Positions 1 through 6,517 of a DNA stretch of 11,073 nt are shown piece after piece. Below the pieces are notes generated by a model. That model searched no databases and was not told where the DNA came from. It saw nothing but the letters and a program-made list of their open reading frames with translations. The position numbers and the translations under genes are program-made. Origin of the DNA: Clostridiales bacterium (GTDB lineage: Bacteria > Bacillota > Clostridia > Oscillospirales > Butyricicoccaceae); assembly GCA_019420045.1 (NCBI GenBank), contig JAHZHY010000088.1, positions 2,598 to 13,670 on the forward strand, in the 5' to 3' direction. Within the stretch, counting starts at the first letter, position 1. Each line of letters begins with the position of its first letter.

Positions 1-1
1 G

Positions 2-784
2 GAAGTGCTGGGAGCCAGAGTGGTGGAAAGTCCCAGCCTGGAAACCCAGGTGGGACGGCGCATCCGAGAGGAATTTCCCGGCACCGGCGGCAGCCTGGGC
101 TGCGCCATCAGCGAAGCGGTGGAAATGACCCACACCACTCCCCACTGCCGCTATGCCCTGGGCAGTGTTCTGGATCAGGTGCTTCTCCACCAGTCCATTC
201 TGGGGCTGGAATGCCGCACAGCCATGGAGCAGATCGGAGAAAGCCCGGATCTGGTGGTGGGCTGCGCCGGCGGCGGTTCCAGCCTGGGCGGCATCATGGC
301 AGGATTTCTCCCCCAACGCATCCAGGGACAATCCTCTGTCCGCTTCCTGGCCGCCGAACCGGCCGCCTGTCCCAGCCTGACCCAAGGCCGCTACGACTAT
401 GATTACTGCGATGCAGGAAAACAGACCCCCCTGGCCAAAATGTACACCCTGGGCTGTGACTTCATGCCCTCCCCCATTCATGCAGGAGGCCTGCGTTACC
501 ACGGCATGAGCCCCCTCATCAGCCAGCTGTACCACCTGGGATATATCGACGAGGCCCGGGCCTTTACCCAAAAGGAGATCTTCCAGGCCGCCGTGACCTT
601 CGCCCGCTGCCAGGGCATCCTGCCGGCCCCCGAATCGGCCCACGCCCTGTGCGCCGTCATACAAGAGGCGGAAAAATGCCGGGAAGAGGGAAAAGGCCAG
701 GTCATCCTGTGCCATCTCACCGGCACCGGCTATTTTGATCTCAATGCCTATCACCGGTTTCTCCAGGGCGAGATGGAGGAATAG
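2..784 (+). CDS. trpB: TrpB2-type tryptophan synthase beta chain-like PLP enzyme (C-terminal part, 5' end cut by window)
   Basis: This is the C-terminal ~260 residues of a pyridoxal-phosphate fold-type II enzyme. The TrpB family joins indole to serine to make tryptophan. Visible marks are the glycine-rich phosphate-binding loop AGGGSSLGG (about residues 88-96 of the fragment), AAEP (117-120), GGLRYHG (161-167), which is typical of the TrpB2 subgroup, PAPESAHA (207-214), and a C-terminal LTGTGYFDL where TrpB2 proteins usually have a SGHG-like turn. The frame is open to the window edge, so the GTG at position 5 is an internal valine codon and not a start; the catalytic lysine lies upstream of the window. 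It ends at TAG 782-784, followed by a 170-base gap before the next gene with no obvious terminator. TrpB2 enzymes often sit outside the trp operon and may salvage indole or act on other beta-substituted amino acids; no trpA is visible here. Family assignment is secure, exact substrate less so. Confidence 0.88.
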   Translation, partial: EVLGARVVESPSLETQVGRRIREEFPGTGGSLGCAISEAVEMTHTTPHCRYALGSVLDQVLLHQSILGLECRTAMEQIGESPDLVVGCAGGGSSLGGIMAGFLPQRIQGQSSVRFLAAEPAACPSLTQGRYDYDYCDAGKQTPLAKMYTLGCDFMPSPIHAGGLRYHGMSPLISQLYHLGYIDEARAFTQKEIFQAAVTFARCQGILPAPESAHALCAVIQEAEKCREEGKGQVILCHLTGTGYFDLNAYHRFLQGEMEE

Positions 785-862
785 GCTTTGCAACAAAAGC
801 ATTTCCAAAAATAAGCTATCGTCCTTTTCTATCAATGTCTTTGATATTATCAATAGAAACGA

Positions 863-892
863 TTGGAATTCTCCCTCTCTTTGCTCTAAAAT
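863..892 (+). promoter_or_regulatory. candidate promoter of the double-cubane reductase operon
   Basis: A -35-like TTGGAA (863-868) and a -10-like TAAAAT (887-892) are separated by 18 bases in an AT-rich stretch ahead of the yjiM-like gene. Each hexamer has one or two mismatches to consensus. This would give a leader of roughly 55 bases. Just upstream, TATCAAT occurs twice (830-836 and 848-854) and TTGATA-T-TATCAA (841-853) is a perfect dyad, which could be a regulator site. Predicted by eye only. Confidence 0.33.
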
Positions 893-954
893 TGTTTTGA
901 TTGAGGAATTTTACCCCTTTTCAAGTGATTTGATGAAAGATGGGAGATACAAGA

Positions 955-2130
955 ATGAACCGCGAACTCATTAAAGATCTGCCTGCTGTGTTTGAGGAAT
1001 TCAACGAACAGCGGAAAAAATCCTTTGTCACCGCCATGGAGATGAAGCAGAAGGGCGTCCCCTTTGTGGGCGTTTTCTGCACCTACCTGCCCCAGGAGCT
1101 GCCCATGGCCATGGGCGCCGCTGTGGTGGGCCTGTGCTCCATGTCCGGCGAAACCATCCCCGAAGCCGAAAAGGACCTGCCCCGCAACCTGTGCCCCCTG
1201 GTCAAGTCCAGCTACGGCTTTGCCAAAACCGACAAGTGCCCCTTCTTCTATTTCTCCGACCTGATCGTGGGCGAAACCACCTGCGACGGCAAGAAGAAGA
1301 TGTATGAAATGCTGGGTGAATTCAAGCCCGTCTATGTGATGGAGCTGCCCAACAGCCAGAGCCCGGAAGCTCTGGAACTGTGGAAAAAGGAAGTCATCAA
1401 GTTCAAAGAGAAGCTGGAAAGCCACTTCGGCGTCACCATCACCGATGAAGACGTACGCAAAGCCATCAAGCTGAAAAACGAAGAGCGCCAGGCTCTGAAG
1501 GACTTTTACAGCCTGATGAAGCTCAATCCCGCTCCTATGCTGGGCGGCGATATGTACAAGGTCCTCTATGGCTCCACCTTCAAGTTTGACAAAGAAGCGG
1601 TGATCCAGGAGGTCAAGGCTCTGACCCAGAAGATCAAGGACACCTATGACGACGGCACCCCCGACTGCCCCAAGCAGAAGTTCGCCGGCCGTCCCCGGAT
1701 CATGGTCACCGGCAGCCCCATTGGCGGCGCCAGCGAAAAGGTTATCAAGTGCCTGGAAGACAACGGCGCCCAGGTGGTGGTATTTGAAAACTGCAGTGGC
1801 GCCAAATCGGTGGATGAAATGGTGGACGAACAAAACCCCGATATCTACGATGCTCTGGCCCGCCGGTATCTGAACATCGGCTGCTCCTGCATGACTCCTG
1901 ACACCAACCGCTTCAAACTGATGGATCGTCTCATCGACGAATACCAGGTGGATGCAGTGGTGGAAGTGGTGCTTCAGGCCTGCCACACCTACAATGTGGA
2001 AAGCTTCCTCATCAAGCGCTTCGTCACCGAAGAAAAGAAAAAGCCCTACATCGCTTTGGAAACCGACTACTCCACCTCCGACGCCGGACAGATCAGCACC
2101 CGTCTGGCCGCCTTCCTGGAGATGCTTTAA
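955..2130 (+). CDS. yjiM: double-cubane-cluster anaerobic reductase (2-hydroxyacyl-CoA dehydratase subunit family, YjiM-like)
   Basis: This 391-residue protein belongs to the HgdB/FldC/BcrC superfamily and most resembles the single-subunit double-cubane branch (DCCP, E. coli YjiM). In that branch an [Fe8S9] cluster receives low-potential electrons from an ATP-driven activator and reduces small molecules; the natural substrate is unknown. Conserved-looking segments are FCTYLPQELP (41-50), EKDLPRNLCPLVKSSYGF (72-89), TDKCPFFYFSDLIVGETTCDGKKKMYE (92-118), TGSPIGG (252-258), GCSCMTP (309-315), QACHTYNVE (341-349) and the ending TDYSTSD (370-376). Cysteines at 42, 61, 80, 95, 110, 280, 310, 312 and 343 include the probable cluster ligands. 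There is no signal peptide, so it is cytoplasmic. I chose ATG 955 because GGGAG (942-946) sits 8 bases upstream; an in-frame ATG at 940 overlaps that ribosome site and is less likely. The activator gene follows after 3 bases. A plain dehydratase subunit is less likely because the partner second subunit gene is absent. Confidence 0.9.
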   Translation: MNRELIKDLPAVFEEFNEQRKKSFVTAMEMKQKGVPFVGVFCTYLPQELPMAMGAAVVGLCSMSGETIPEAEKDLPRNLCPLVKSSYGFAKTDKCPFFYFSDLIVGETTCDGKKKMYEMLGEFKPVYVMELPNSQSPEALELWKKEVIKFKEKLESHFGVTITDEDVRKAIKLKNEERQALKDFYSLMKLNPAPMLGGDMYKVLYGSTFKFDKEAVIQEVKALTQKIKDTYDDGTPDCPKQKFAGRPRIMVTGSPIGGASEKVIKCLEDNGAQVVVFENCSGAKSVDEMVDEQNPDIYDALARRYLNIGCSCMTPDTNRFKLMDRLIDEYQVDAVVEVVLQACHTYNVESFLIKRFVTEEKKKPYIALETDYSTSDAGQISTRLAAFLEML

Positions 2131-2133
2131 GCC

Positions 2134-2892
2134 ATGGCTCGTCTCAGTCTGGGTATCGACTGCGGCTCCACCACCACAAAAGGAGCCCTGTTCGACGGAG
2201 AAACTGTGGTAAAAACCATTCTGCTTCCCACCGCTGCCCGTCCCCGGGAGCGGATGGGACAGATCTATGACGCCATGTATTCTTCGGAAGTGGAATATGT
2301 GGTCACCACCGGCTATGGCCGGGAATTGCTGCCCCAGGCCCACAAGCGGGTCACCGAAATCACCTGCCATGCCAAAGGGGCGGCCTATCTGTGTCCTGGC
2401 ATTTCCGGTGTGGTGGACATCGGCGGCCAGGACAGCAAGGCAATTTTGCTGGATCGGGACGGCAATGTGGCCGATTTCGTCATGAACGACAAATGCGCCG
2501 CCGGAACCGGCCGCTTTGTGGAAATGATGGGCCGGATTCTGGATTGCCCTCTGGACGAGATCGACGCCTTCACCAAGGACGCCAAACCGGTGGATATCAC
2601 CAGCATGTGCACTGTTTTTGCCGAAAGCGAGATCATCAGTCTGCTGGCTCAGGGCCGGGCCCGGGGCGATATCGCCCTGGGTGTCATCCGCTCCATCTGC
2701 CAGCGCACCGCTTTGTTCGCCCAAAAGCTGCGGCCCCAGGGGGATCTGTTCTTCAGCGGCGGCCTGGCCCGCTTCGAAGTGTTCCGCAAAACACTGGAAA
2801 GCTACATCGACTGGCCTGTGCACACCCATCCCCGTTCCCAAATGGCCGGCGCCATCGGCGCTGCCATCATCGGCTGGCAAAAAATCCGATAA
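2134..2892 (+). CDS. yjiL: ATP-dependent reductive activase of the double-cubane reductase (BadF/BadG/HgdC family, YjiL-like)
   Basis: This 252-residue ASKHA-fold ATPase belongs to the 2-hydroxyacyl-CoA dehydratase activator family. Such proteins are homodimers holding one [4Fe-4S] cluster between the subunits, and they use ATP hydrolysis to push an electron into the partner reductase. The phosphate 1 motif GIDCGSTTTKG is at residues 7-17 and the phosphate 2 motif DIGGQDSK at 95-102. The two cluster cysteines are in NDKCAAGTGRF (Cys121) and TSMCTVFAESE (Cys159), each in the expected motif, and FSGGLAR (207-213) is the adenosine-side motif. Length is normal for the family. The start ATG lies 3 bases after the reductase stop, with GGAG (2118-2121) inside the upstream gene, so translation is probably coupled. 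The nearly back-to-back pair is the typical arrangement, making it the dedicated activator of the upstream protein. Confidence 0.93.
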   Translation: MARLSLGIDCGSTTTKGALFDGETVVKTILLPTAARPRERMGQIYDAMYSSEVEYVVTTGYGRELLPQAHKRVTEITCHAKGAAYLCPGISGVVDIGGQDSKAILLDRDGNVADFVMNDKCAAGTGRFVEMMGRILDCPLDEIDAFTKDAKPVDITSMCTVFAESEIISLLAQGRARGDIALGVIRSICQRTALFAQKLRPQGDLFFSGGLARFEVFRKTLESYIDWPVHTHPRSQMAGAIGAAIIGWQKIR

Positions 2893-2900
2893 AACCTTCT

Positions 2901-2940
2901 GCCCCAGACGCCCCAGGCGTCTGGGGCATTTCTCTTTTTT
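2901..2940 (+). terminator. intrinsic terminator of the yjiM-yjiL operon
   Basis: A perfect 11-bp GC-rich stem (arms 2901-2911 and 2917-2927) with a 5-base loop CCCAG is followed by a U-rich tail ending in six Ts (2935-2940). It begins 8 bases after the activase stop codon. Confidence 0.93.
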
Positions 2941-2959
2941 CAAAAGTTTGTTTGCTTTT

Positions 2960-3008
2960 TTGTCCACAGGAGTTATACACAGGGTGTTGATAACCCCTGT
3001 GTATAACT
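2960..3008. promoter_or_regulatory. cluster of four DnaA-box-like 9-mers with a perfect 14-bp inverted repeat
   Basis: The 312-base gap between the activase and hydrolase genes carries four 9-mers, each one base away from the DnaA-box consensus TTATCCACA: TTGTCCACA (2960-2968, plus), TTATACACA (2973-2981, plus), TTATCAACA (2985-2993, minus) and TTATACACA (2998-3006, minus). Their starts are spaced 13, 12 and 13 bases. The second and fourth lie in the arms of a perfect inverted repeat (2971-2984 and 2995-3008), with the third filling the 10-base centre. T-rich DNA flanks both sides. The pattern resembles the box arrays of replication origins and of DnaA-binding control sites, but dnaA and dnaN are not in the window. 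The repeat could also fold in RNA and has five Ts after it, so a second terminator is an alternative. No open frame of note lies in the rest of the gap. Confidence 0.6.
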
Positions 3009-3132
3009 TTTTGTAACTGTGGTTTTCTTTTTTCTTCATACTCGCTGTCCCTGCCAAAAAATCGGATGAAAAATTGTGCGATATTTTATAGTGAAATCCC
3101 TAATTACTCCCTGTCACTGGGGGAGAAACCTA

Positions 3133-3141
3133 TGGTATACT
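3133..3141 (+). promoter_or_regulatory. candidate extended -10 promoter of the serine hydrolase gene, with a leader hairpin
   Basis: TGG-TATACT (3133-3141) is an extended -10 element with one mismatch in the hexamer. No good -35 is seen, which is tolerated with an extended -10. The ~60-base leader that would follow contains a 6-bp hairpin CCCGGA/TCCGGG (3161-3166 and 3171-3176, loop GGTG) before the ribosome binding region. Confidence 0.5.
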
Positions 3142-3204
3142 ATATTCATATCCATGATTTCCCGGAGGTGTCCGGGGACTTCCGAAAGGAGAGAACAAAG
3201 GAAA

Positions 3205-5094
3205 ATGAATCAAGTGCTGAAAGAAAAGCTGTCCGCCATCCTGGGGATGAATCTGAAGAAGGATTACACTTCTGTGTCCTATGCCATCATGCGCCATGGA
3301 GAGATCCTGGCTGCCGATTCCCTGGGTACCCAAGGAGGCGAAGAGAAAAAGCCTGCCGATACAAACTGCACCTACAATGTGGCCTCGGTGTCCAAGATCT
3401 ATTGCACCGTTGCCGTGATGCAGTTGGTGGAACAGGGCAAGCTGGACCTGGATGAGCCCATCGTCACCTATCTGCCCCGGTTCAAGATGCTGGACGACCG
3501 GTACCGTCAGATCACCCTGCGCCATTGCCTCAGCCACAGCAGCGGCCTGCCGGGCACCCAGTGGAAGCATTTTTCCGCCTCCGATGTGAGCCACGACACC
3601 TACTATGAAGAAGTGTATGACTACATGGCCCACAGCTATCTGAAAGCCGCTCCCGGCGAATATTCCGTCTATTGCAACGACGGCTTCACTTTGGCAGAAA
3701 TGGCCGTGGCTGCCGTTTCCGGTATGAGCTACGCCCAGTACTGCAAGGATCATATCACCGAACCCATCGGCGCCCATTCCAGCCGCCTCTCCCCTGTGCG
3801 CAACACAGAATATCCTCTGGTGCAGGAAGGTAAGAAGCCCCATGAACTGCTGTTTATCCAGGGCGGCGCCGGTTATACCACCACCATGAGCGATCTGTGC
3901 CTGTTCGGCAATCAGTTCCTCACAGATTCCAGTATCCTCACCAAGGAAAGCAAAGAGGAAATGGCCAAACACCAAGGGGTTTCCTTCCTCCCTGGCGACA
4001 CCCGCAGCACCGGTTTCGGCCTGGGCTGGGACAATGTGGACATGAAGGATAAGGACTACGATCTGGGCGAAGGCGTGCTGCAAAAAAGCGGCAACAGCTT
4101 CCAGTTCACCACCCAGTTTATCATCATCCCCAAATACGATGCCGTTCTGGCTATTTCGGAAACCCACGACTGCGGCATCGATGTGCTGGAGACCGTCCTG
4201 CGGCTGTTTGCCACCGCCATGTTGGAAACCGAAGGGGTCAACATCTACACCCAGTATCAGCCGGTGCCTCAGCAGCTGAAAGAGCAGTTTGAAGGTACTT
4301 ATCTGGTGCCCAGCGCCGTGCTCAACGCCCATTTCTATGGGGCCGTACTCAATGTGACCCGGGACAGCACCCGTGGGGACAGCGAGGGCATCCACAAGAA
4401 CCTGAAATGGAACGGCGAGGTTTTCGAAGGGGAAAACGACACCCGTATCTCCTTCCAGGAATATGAAGGCCAGAAATTCATGATCCTGGATCTGCGGGGC
4501 AAGGTGGCTCCCTTTGCCATGCAGGCTCCCCGGAATCTGCCTCCTGTCAGCCAGGCCTGGAAAGACCGGATAGGCAAAAAATATGTACTGTGCAGCACCT
4601 CCCCCTGGGATCTGATCCCCTGTGAACTGATGACCGGCTTTATCATCAACCCCCTGCCGGATCACGAAGGAATCCTGGTGGCCTCCTGCTCGGGACGCAG
4701 CGACAGCGGCGTGTATGGCCTCTTTGAAGGCTCCTTTGCTCCGGTGGATGATCAGAAGGGCACTGGCTTCCTGCGCACTCCGGCCAACGGCAGCCGGGAT
4801 CTGATCACTCCCTGCTTTGAGATGAAGGACGGCGCCGAGCATTGCGTTATGGCCTCCTATACCTTCCGGGACGCTGCCACCCTGCCGGAATATCAGGGCG
4901 AAGGCTTTACCGGCGCTTACGATCCCCATATCCTGAACAAAGTCTATCGGTTTGAAAAAACGCTGGAGACACTGCCTGAAGTTCCGGAAAATCACCGTCT
5001 GATGGTTCTGGACGAGGACATGGTCACCTGCTATGACAGCCTGATGGGCGGCGAATACAAAAAGCAGGACAAGGGCTATCTGATCCTGGTCTGA
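3205..5094 (+). CDS. beta-lactamase-fold serine hydrolase (class C/PBP-like, PF00144 type) with an unassigned C-terminal half
   Basis: This protein has 629 residues. Residues ~1-340 form a serine beta-lactamase/D-alanyl-D-alanine carboxypeptidase-like domain. The active-site SxxK is SVSK (Ser61-Lys64), the second motif is Tyr156-Cys-Asn158, and a KSG (294-296) lies where the third motif (KTG or HxG) is expected. HCLSHSSGLPG (107-117) is the usual HLLTHTSGLP-like segment. Members include esterases, peptidases and transpeptidases, so the substrate cannot be named; true antibiotic resistance is not implied. Residues ~345-629 form a second part I do not recognise. No signal peptide or membrane helix is visible, so it is probably cytoplasmic, unusual for penicillin-interacting relatives. 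I chose ATG 3205 because AAAGG (3197-3201) and GGAG (3188-3191) precede it and homology begins just after. A longer in-frame start at 3076 would cover the promoter and leader hairpin and add residues unlike any domain. The gene is monocistronic, between its own promoter and terminator. Confidence 0.85.
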   Translation: MNQVLKEKLSAILGMNLKKDYTSVSYAIMRHGEILAADSLGTQGGEEKKPADTNCTYNVASVSKIYCTVAVMQLVEQGKLDLDEPIVTYLPRFKMLDDRYRQITLRHCLSHSSGLPGTQWKHFSASDVSHDTYYEEVYDYMAHSYLKAAPGEYSVYCNDGFTLAEMAVAAVSGMSYAQYCKDHITEPIGAHSSRLSPVRNTEYPLVQEGKKPHELLFIQGGAGYTTTMSDLCLFGNQFLTDSSILTKESKEEMAKHQGVSFLPGDTRSTGFGLGWDNVDMKDKDYDLGEGVLQKSGNSFQFTTQFIIIPKYDAVLAISETHDCGIDVLETVLRLFATAMLETEGVNIYTQYQPVPQQLKEQFEGTYLVPSAVLNAHFYGAVLNVTRDSTRGDSEGIHKNLKWNGEVFEGENDTRISFQEYEGQKFMILDLRGKVAPFAMQAPRNLPPVSQAWKDRIGKKYVLCSTSPWDLIPCELMTGFIINPLPDHEGILVASCSGRSDSGVYGLFEGSFAPVDDQKGTGFLRTPANGSRDLITPCFEMKDGAEHCVMASYTFRDAATLPEYQGEGFTGAYDPHILNKVYRFEKTLETLPEVPENHRLMVLDEDMVTCYDSLMGGEYKKQDKGYLILV

Positions 5095-5112
5095 TTTTTC
5101 CCGCAACCTTTC

Positions 5113-5141
5113 AAAAGGGCCGCTTTCAGCGGCCCTTTTTT
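5113..5141 (+). terminator. intrinsic terminator of the serine hydrolase gene
   Basis: A 12-bp perfect stem, AAAAGGGCCGCT (5113-5124) with its complement (5128-5139) around a TTC loop, runs into six Ts (5136-5141), 18 bases after the stop codon. The A-rich left arm could also let it work on the other strand. Confidence 0.93.
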
Positions 5142-5142
5142 C

Positions 5143-5171
5143 TTGTGTTTGTCTAGAAAACATACTATAAT
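5143..5171 (+). promoter_or_regulatory. promoter of the YbaK-SanA gene pair
   Basis: A perfect -10 TATAAT (5166-5171) lies 17 bases after a weak -35 TTGTGT (5143-5148), which directly abuts the T-tract of the preceding terminator. The expected start of transcription is about 20 bases before the ribosome binding site of the first gene. Confidence 0.7.
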
Positions 5172-5200
5172 ACCCAAAAAGCCTTGTGGAGGAAATCCCT

Positions 5201-5695
5201 ATGTCAGTAGAATCAGCCCGGGCCCATCTGGCCCAGTTCGGGAAAGAGGATGCCATTCTGTTTTTTCATGAGTCCAGTGCCACTGTGGAGCTGGCTGCCC
5301 ATGCCCTGCACACCCAACCAGGTCGCATTGCCAAAACTCTGTCCTTTCTCACAGAAAATGGCCCCATCCTCATCGTATGTGCCGGAGATGCCCGCATCGA
5401 CAACCGGCGCTACAAAGACCTGTTCCACCAAAAAGCCAAAATGCTTACCCCCCAGCAGGTGGAGGAATACACCACCCATCCGGTGGGCGGCGTCTGTCCT
5501 TTTGGGGTGCCGGAAAATGTGAAAATCTATCTGGATGAATCACTGAAACGGTTTGACATTGTCTATCCCGCCTGTGGCAGCGGCAACTCTGCCATTCCCC
5601 TCACCTGTGAGGAATTGGCCCAATACAGCGCTTGCCAGGGCTGGGTGGATGTGTGCAAAGACTGGGGTCGGGAAAACCATGAAGAAACCCTATAA
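5201..5695 (+). CDS. YbaK/EbsC-family aminoacyl-tRNA deacylase (editing protein)
   Basis: This 164-residue protein is of the YbaK/ProX/EbsC editing-domain family (PF04073), which hydrolyses mischarged aminoacyl-tRNAs such as Cys-tRNA(Pro) or Ala-tRNA(Pro) in the cytoplasm. The near-invariant lysine of the family fits Lys45 in IAKTLSF (43-49). GGVCPFG (96-102) and CGSGNSAI (125-132) match the substrate-pocket loops. ATG 5201 is preferred because GGAGG (5188-5192) sits 8 bases upstream; an in-frame GTG at 5186 would overlap this site. It is the first gene of a two-gene operon and overlaps the next by 17 bases. The exact tRNA and amino acid cannot be told from sequence, and free-standing relatives of this branch differ from the E. 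coli Cys-tRNA(Pro) enzyme. Confidence 0.87.
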   Translation: MSVESARAHLAQFGKEDAILFFHESSATVELAAHALHTQPGRIAKTLSFLTENGPILIVCAGDARIDNRRYKDLFHQKAKMLTPQQVEEYTTHPVGGVCPFGVPENVKIYLDESLKRFDIVYPACGSGNSAIPLTCEELAQYSACQGWVDVCKDWGRENHEETL

Positions 5696-6317
5696 AAAAT
5701 GGCTTTTTCCCCTGCTCTCTCTGGTTTGTCTGGGCATTCTGGCCTTCGCCCTCATTCAAATACGGATATGGAGCCTGGGATGTGACCATCGGGTCAGCCG
5801 GGATGAGGCCCTGCCGGCCCAGGCCATTCTGATCCTGGGAGCCAAGGTGGATTCTTCCGGAAATATGAGTCCGGCTCTGCTGGGACGGATGGAGGAAGGT
5901 CTGGCCCTTTATCAGCTGGGCAAAAGCCAAACCATCCTCATCTCGGGCGACGGAGAAAATCAGCAGCGCAACGAAATCGCCGTTATGAAAAGCTGGCTTC
6001 TGGAGCAAGGCGTACCGGAAGAGGACATTCTGGCCGATGGCCATGGCCTGAACACCTATGCCAGCCTGTACCGGGCCAAGCATGTGTACCAGCTGGAAAA
6101 ACTTTTGGTGGTGACCCAGGATTATCACCTGGGACGGGCCCTTTACCTAGGCCAGCAGTTGGGGCTTTCCTGTGAGGGGGTGGGAACACCCAACAGCGTT
6201 CTCAAAGCCCAACTGCCTCAGAATCTGCTGCGTGAGTCCCTGGCCCGGGTTAAAGCCTTTCTCAATGCCGAAGTTCTCCCCCCTGACCCCACTCCCCTTC
6301 TCGCCCCCGGCGTCTGA
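5679..6317 (+). CDS. SanA/YdcF-like DUF218 membrane-anchored protein
   Basis: This 212-residue protein has a basic N-terminus, a single hydrophobic helix (about residues 9-28, signal anchor) and an extracytoplasmic DUF218 domain. The domain shows AILILGAKV (49-57), GRMEEGLALYQLG (69-81), ILISGDG (86-92), NTYAS (125-129) and VVTQDYHLGRA (144-154), the usual conserved blocks of the SanA/YdcF family. SanA in enterobacteria affects envelope permeability and vancomycin tolerance; the biochemical activity of the family is poorly known. The proline-rich C-terminus after residue 200 looks like a disordered tail. ATG 5679 lies inside the end of the YbaK-like gene, in another frame, with only weak G-rich pairing upstream (GGGG 5664-5667), suggesting translation by coupling. 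A longer open frame upstream (from 5553) only mirrors the preceding gene and would lose the N-terminal anchor logic. Confidence 0.83.
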   Translation: MKKPYKKWLFPLLSLVCLGILAFALIQIRIWSLGCDHRVSRDEALPAQAILILGAKVDSSGNMSPALLGRMEEGLALYQLGKSQTILISGDGENQQRNEIAVMKSWLLEQGVPEEDILADGHGLNTYASLYRAKHVYQLEKLLVVTQDYHLGRALYLGQQLGLSCEGVGTPNSVLKAQLPQNLLRESLARVKAFLNAEVLPPDPTPLLAPGV

Positions 6318-6390
6318 CCGGTTTCACATGGAATATTTTCCACAGCCTGGGGAAGATCTTTGGGGAAAACCCAGGTCTCTCACTTTTTGC

Positions 6391-6419
6391 TTGACAGAAG
6401 GGAAATCCCATGGTACCAT
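6391..6419 (+). promoter_or_regulatory. candidate promoter upstream of yitT leader
   Basis: A perfect -35 TTGACA (6391-6396) and an extended -10 TGG-TACCAT (6411-6419) are 17 bases apart. The -10 lies in the 10-bp palindrome ATGGTACCAT (6410-6419), which could be an operator half. Transcription would begin near 6426 and meet the terminator at 6449-6485 about 60 bases later. Confidence 0.55.
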
Positions 6420-6448
6420 CCTATGAGTATGGGGCGCTTGCCCGATCC

Positions 6449-6485
6449 ACGCTTGTCAGGGAAAATCTCTGACAAGCGTTTTTTT
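6449..6485 (+). terminator. intrinsic terminator between sanA-like gene and yitT; possible attenuator
   Basis: An 11-bp perfect stem, ACGCTTGTCAG (6449-6459) paired with CTGACAAGCGT (6469-6479) around a 9-base loop, is followed by seven Ts (6479-6485). It is 130 bases beyond the SanA-like stop and only 32 bases before the yitT start. A second CGCTTG at 6435-6440 could pair with the same right arm in competition with the terminator stem, and GGGC/GCCC (6432-6443) can form a small upstream hairpin. It may simply end the ybaK-sanA operon, or act as a leader attenuator for yitT. Confidence 0.88.
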
Positions 6486-6517
6486 GTGAAAATACCTGGG
6501 AAAGGATTGATCTGATT

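Noticed and set aside
5..7. GTG as the start of the TrpB-like protein
   Set aside because: The frame is open to the window edge and TrpB proteins need about 150-190 more N-terminal residues including the PLP lysine, so the gene is simply cut by the window.
2960..3008. Calling the DnaA-box cluster the chromosomal origin oriC
   Set aside because: dnaA, dnaN and an identified unwinding element are absent from the window, and no genome-wide skew can be computed here.
886..3057. Very long minus-strand open frame opposite the reductase and activase genes
   Set aside because: It is antisense to two convincing genes, runs through the terminator and DnaA-box region, is rich in His/Gly/Ala as expected from reverse reading of GC-rich codons, and has no recognisable domain.
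3205..4224. Antibiotic-resistance beta-lactamase
   Set aside because: The fold family is broad, there is no export signal, and length and C-terminal half do not fit secreted class C enzymes; only the fold is supported.
3130..5256. Long minus-strand open frame opposite the serine hydrolase
   Set aside because: It mirrors the real gene's codon bias, crosses a terminator and a promoter, and shows no family motifs.
6334..6376. TTTTCCACAG near 6337 as a further DnaA site, with CCTGGG/CCCAGG repeat nearby
   Set aside because: A single imperfect site with no partners, and the 6-bp repeat has an 18-base loop; both are within chance expectation.
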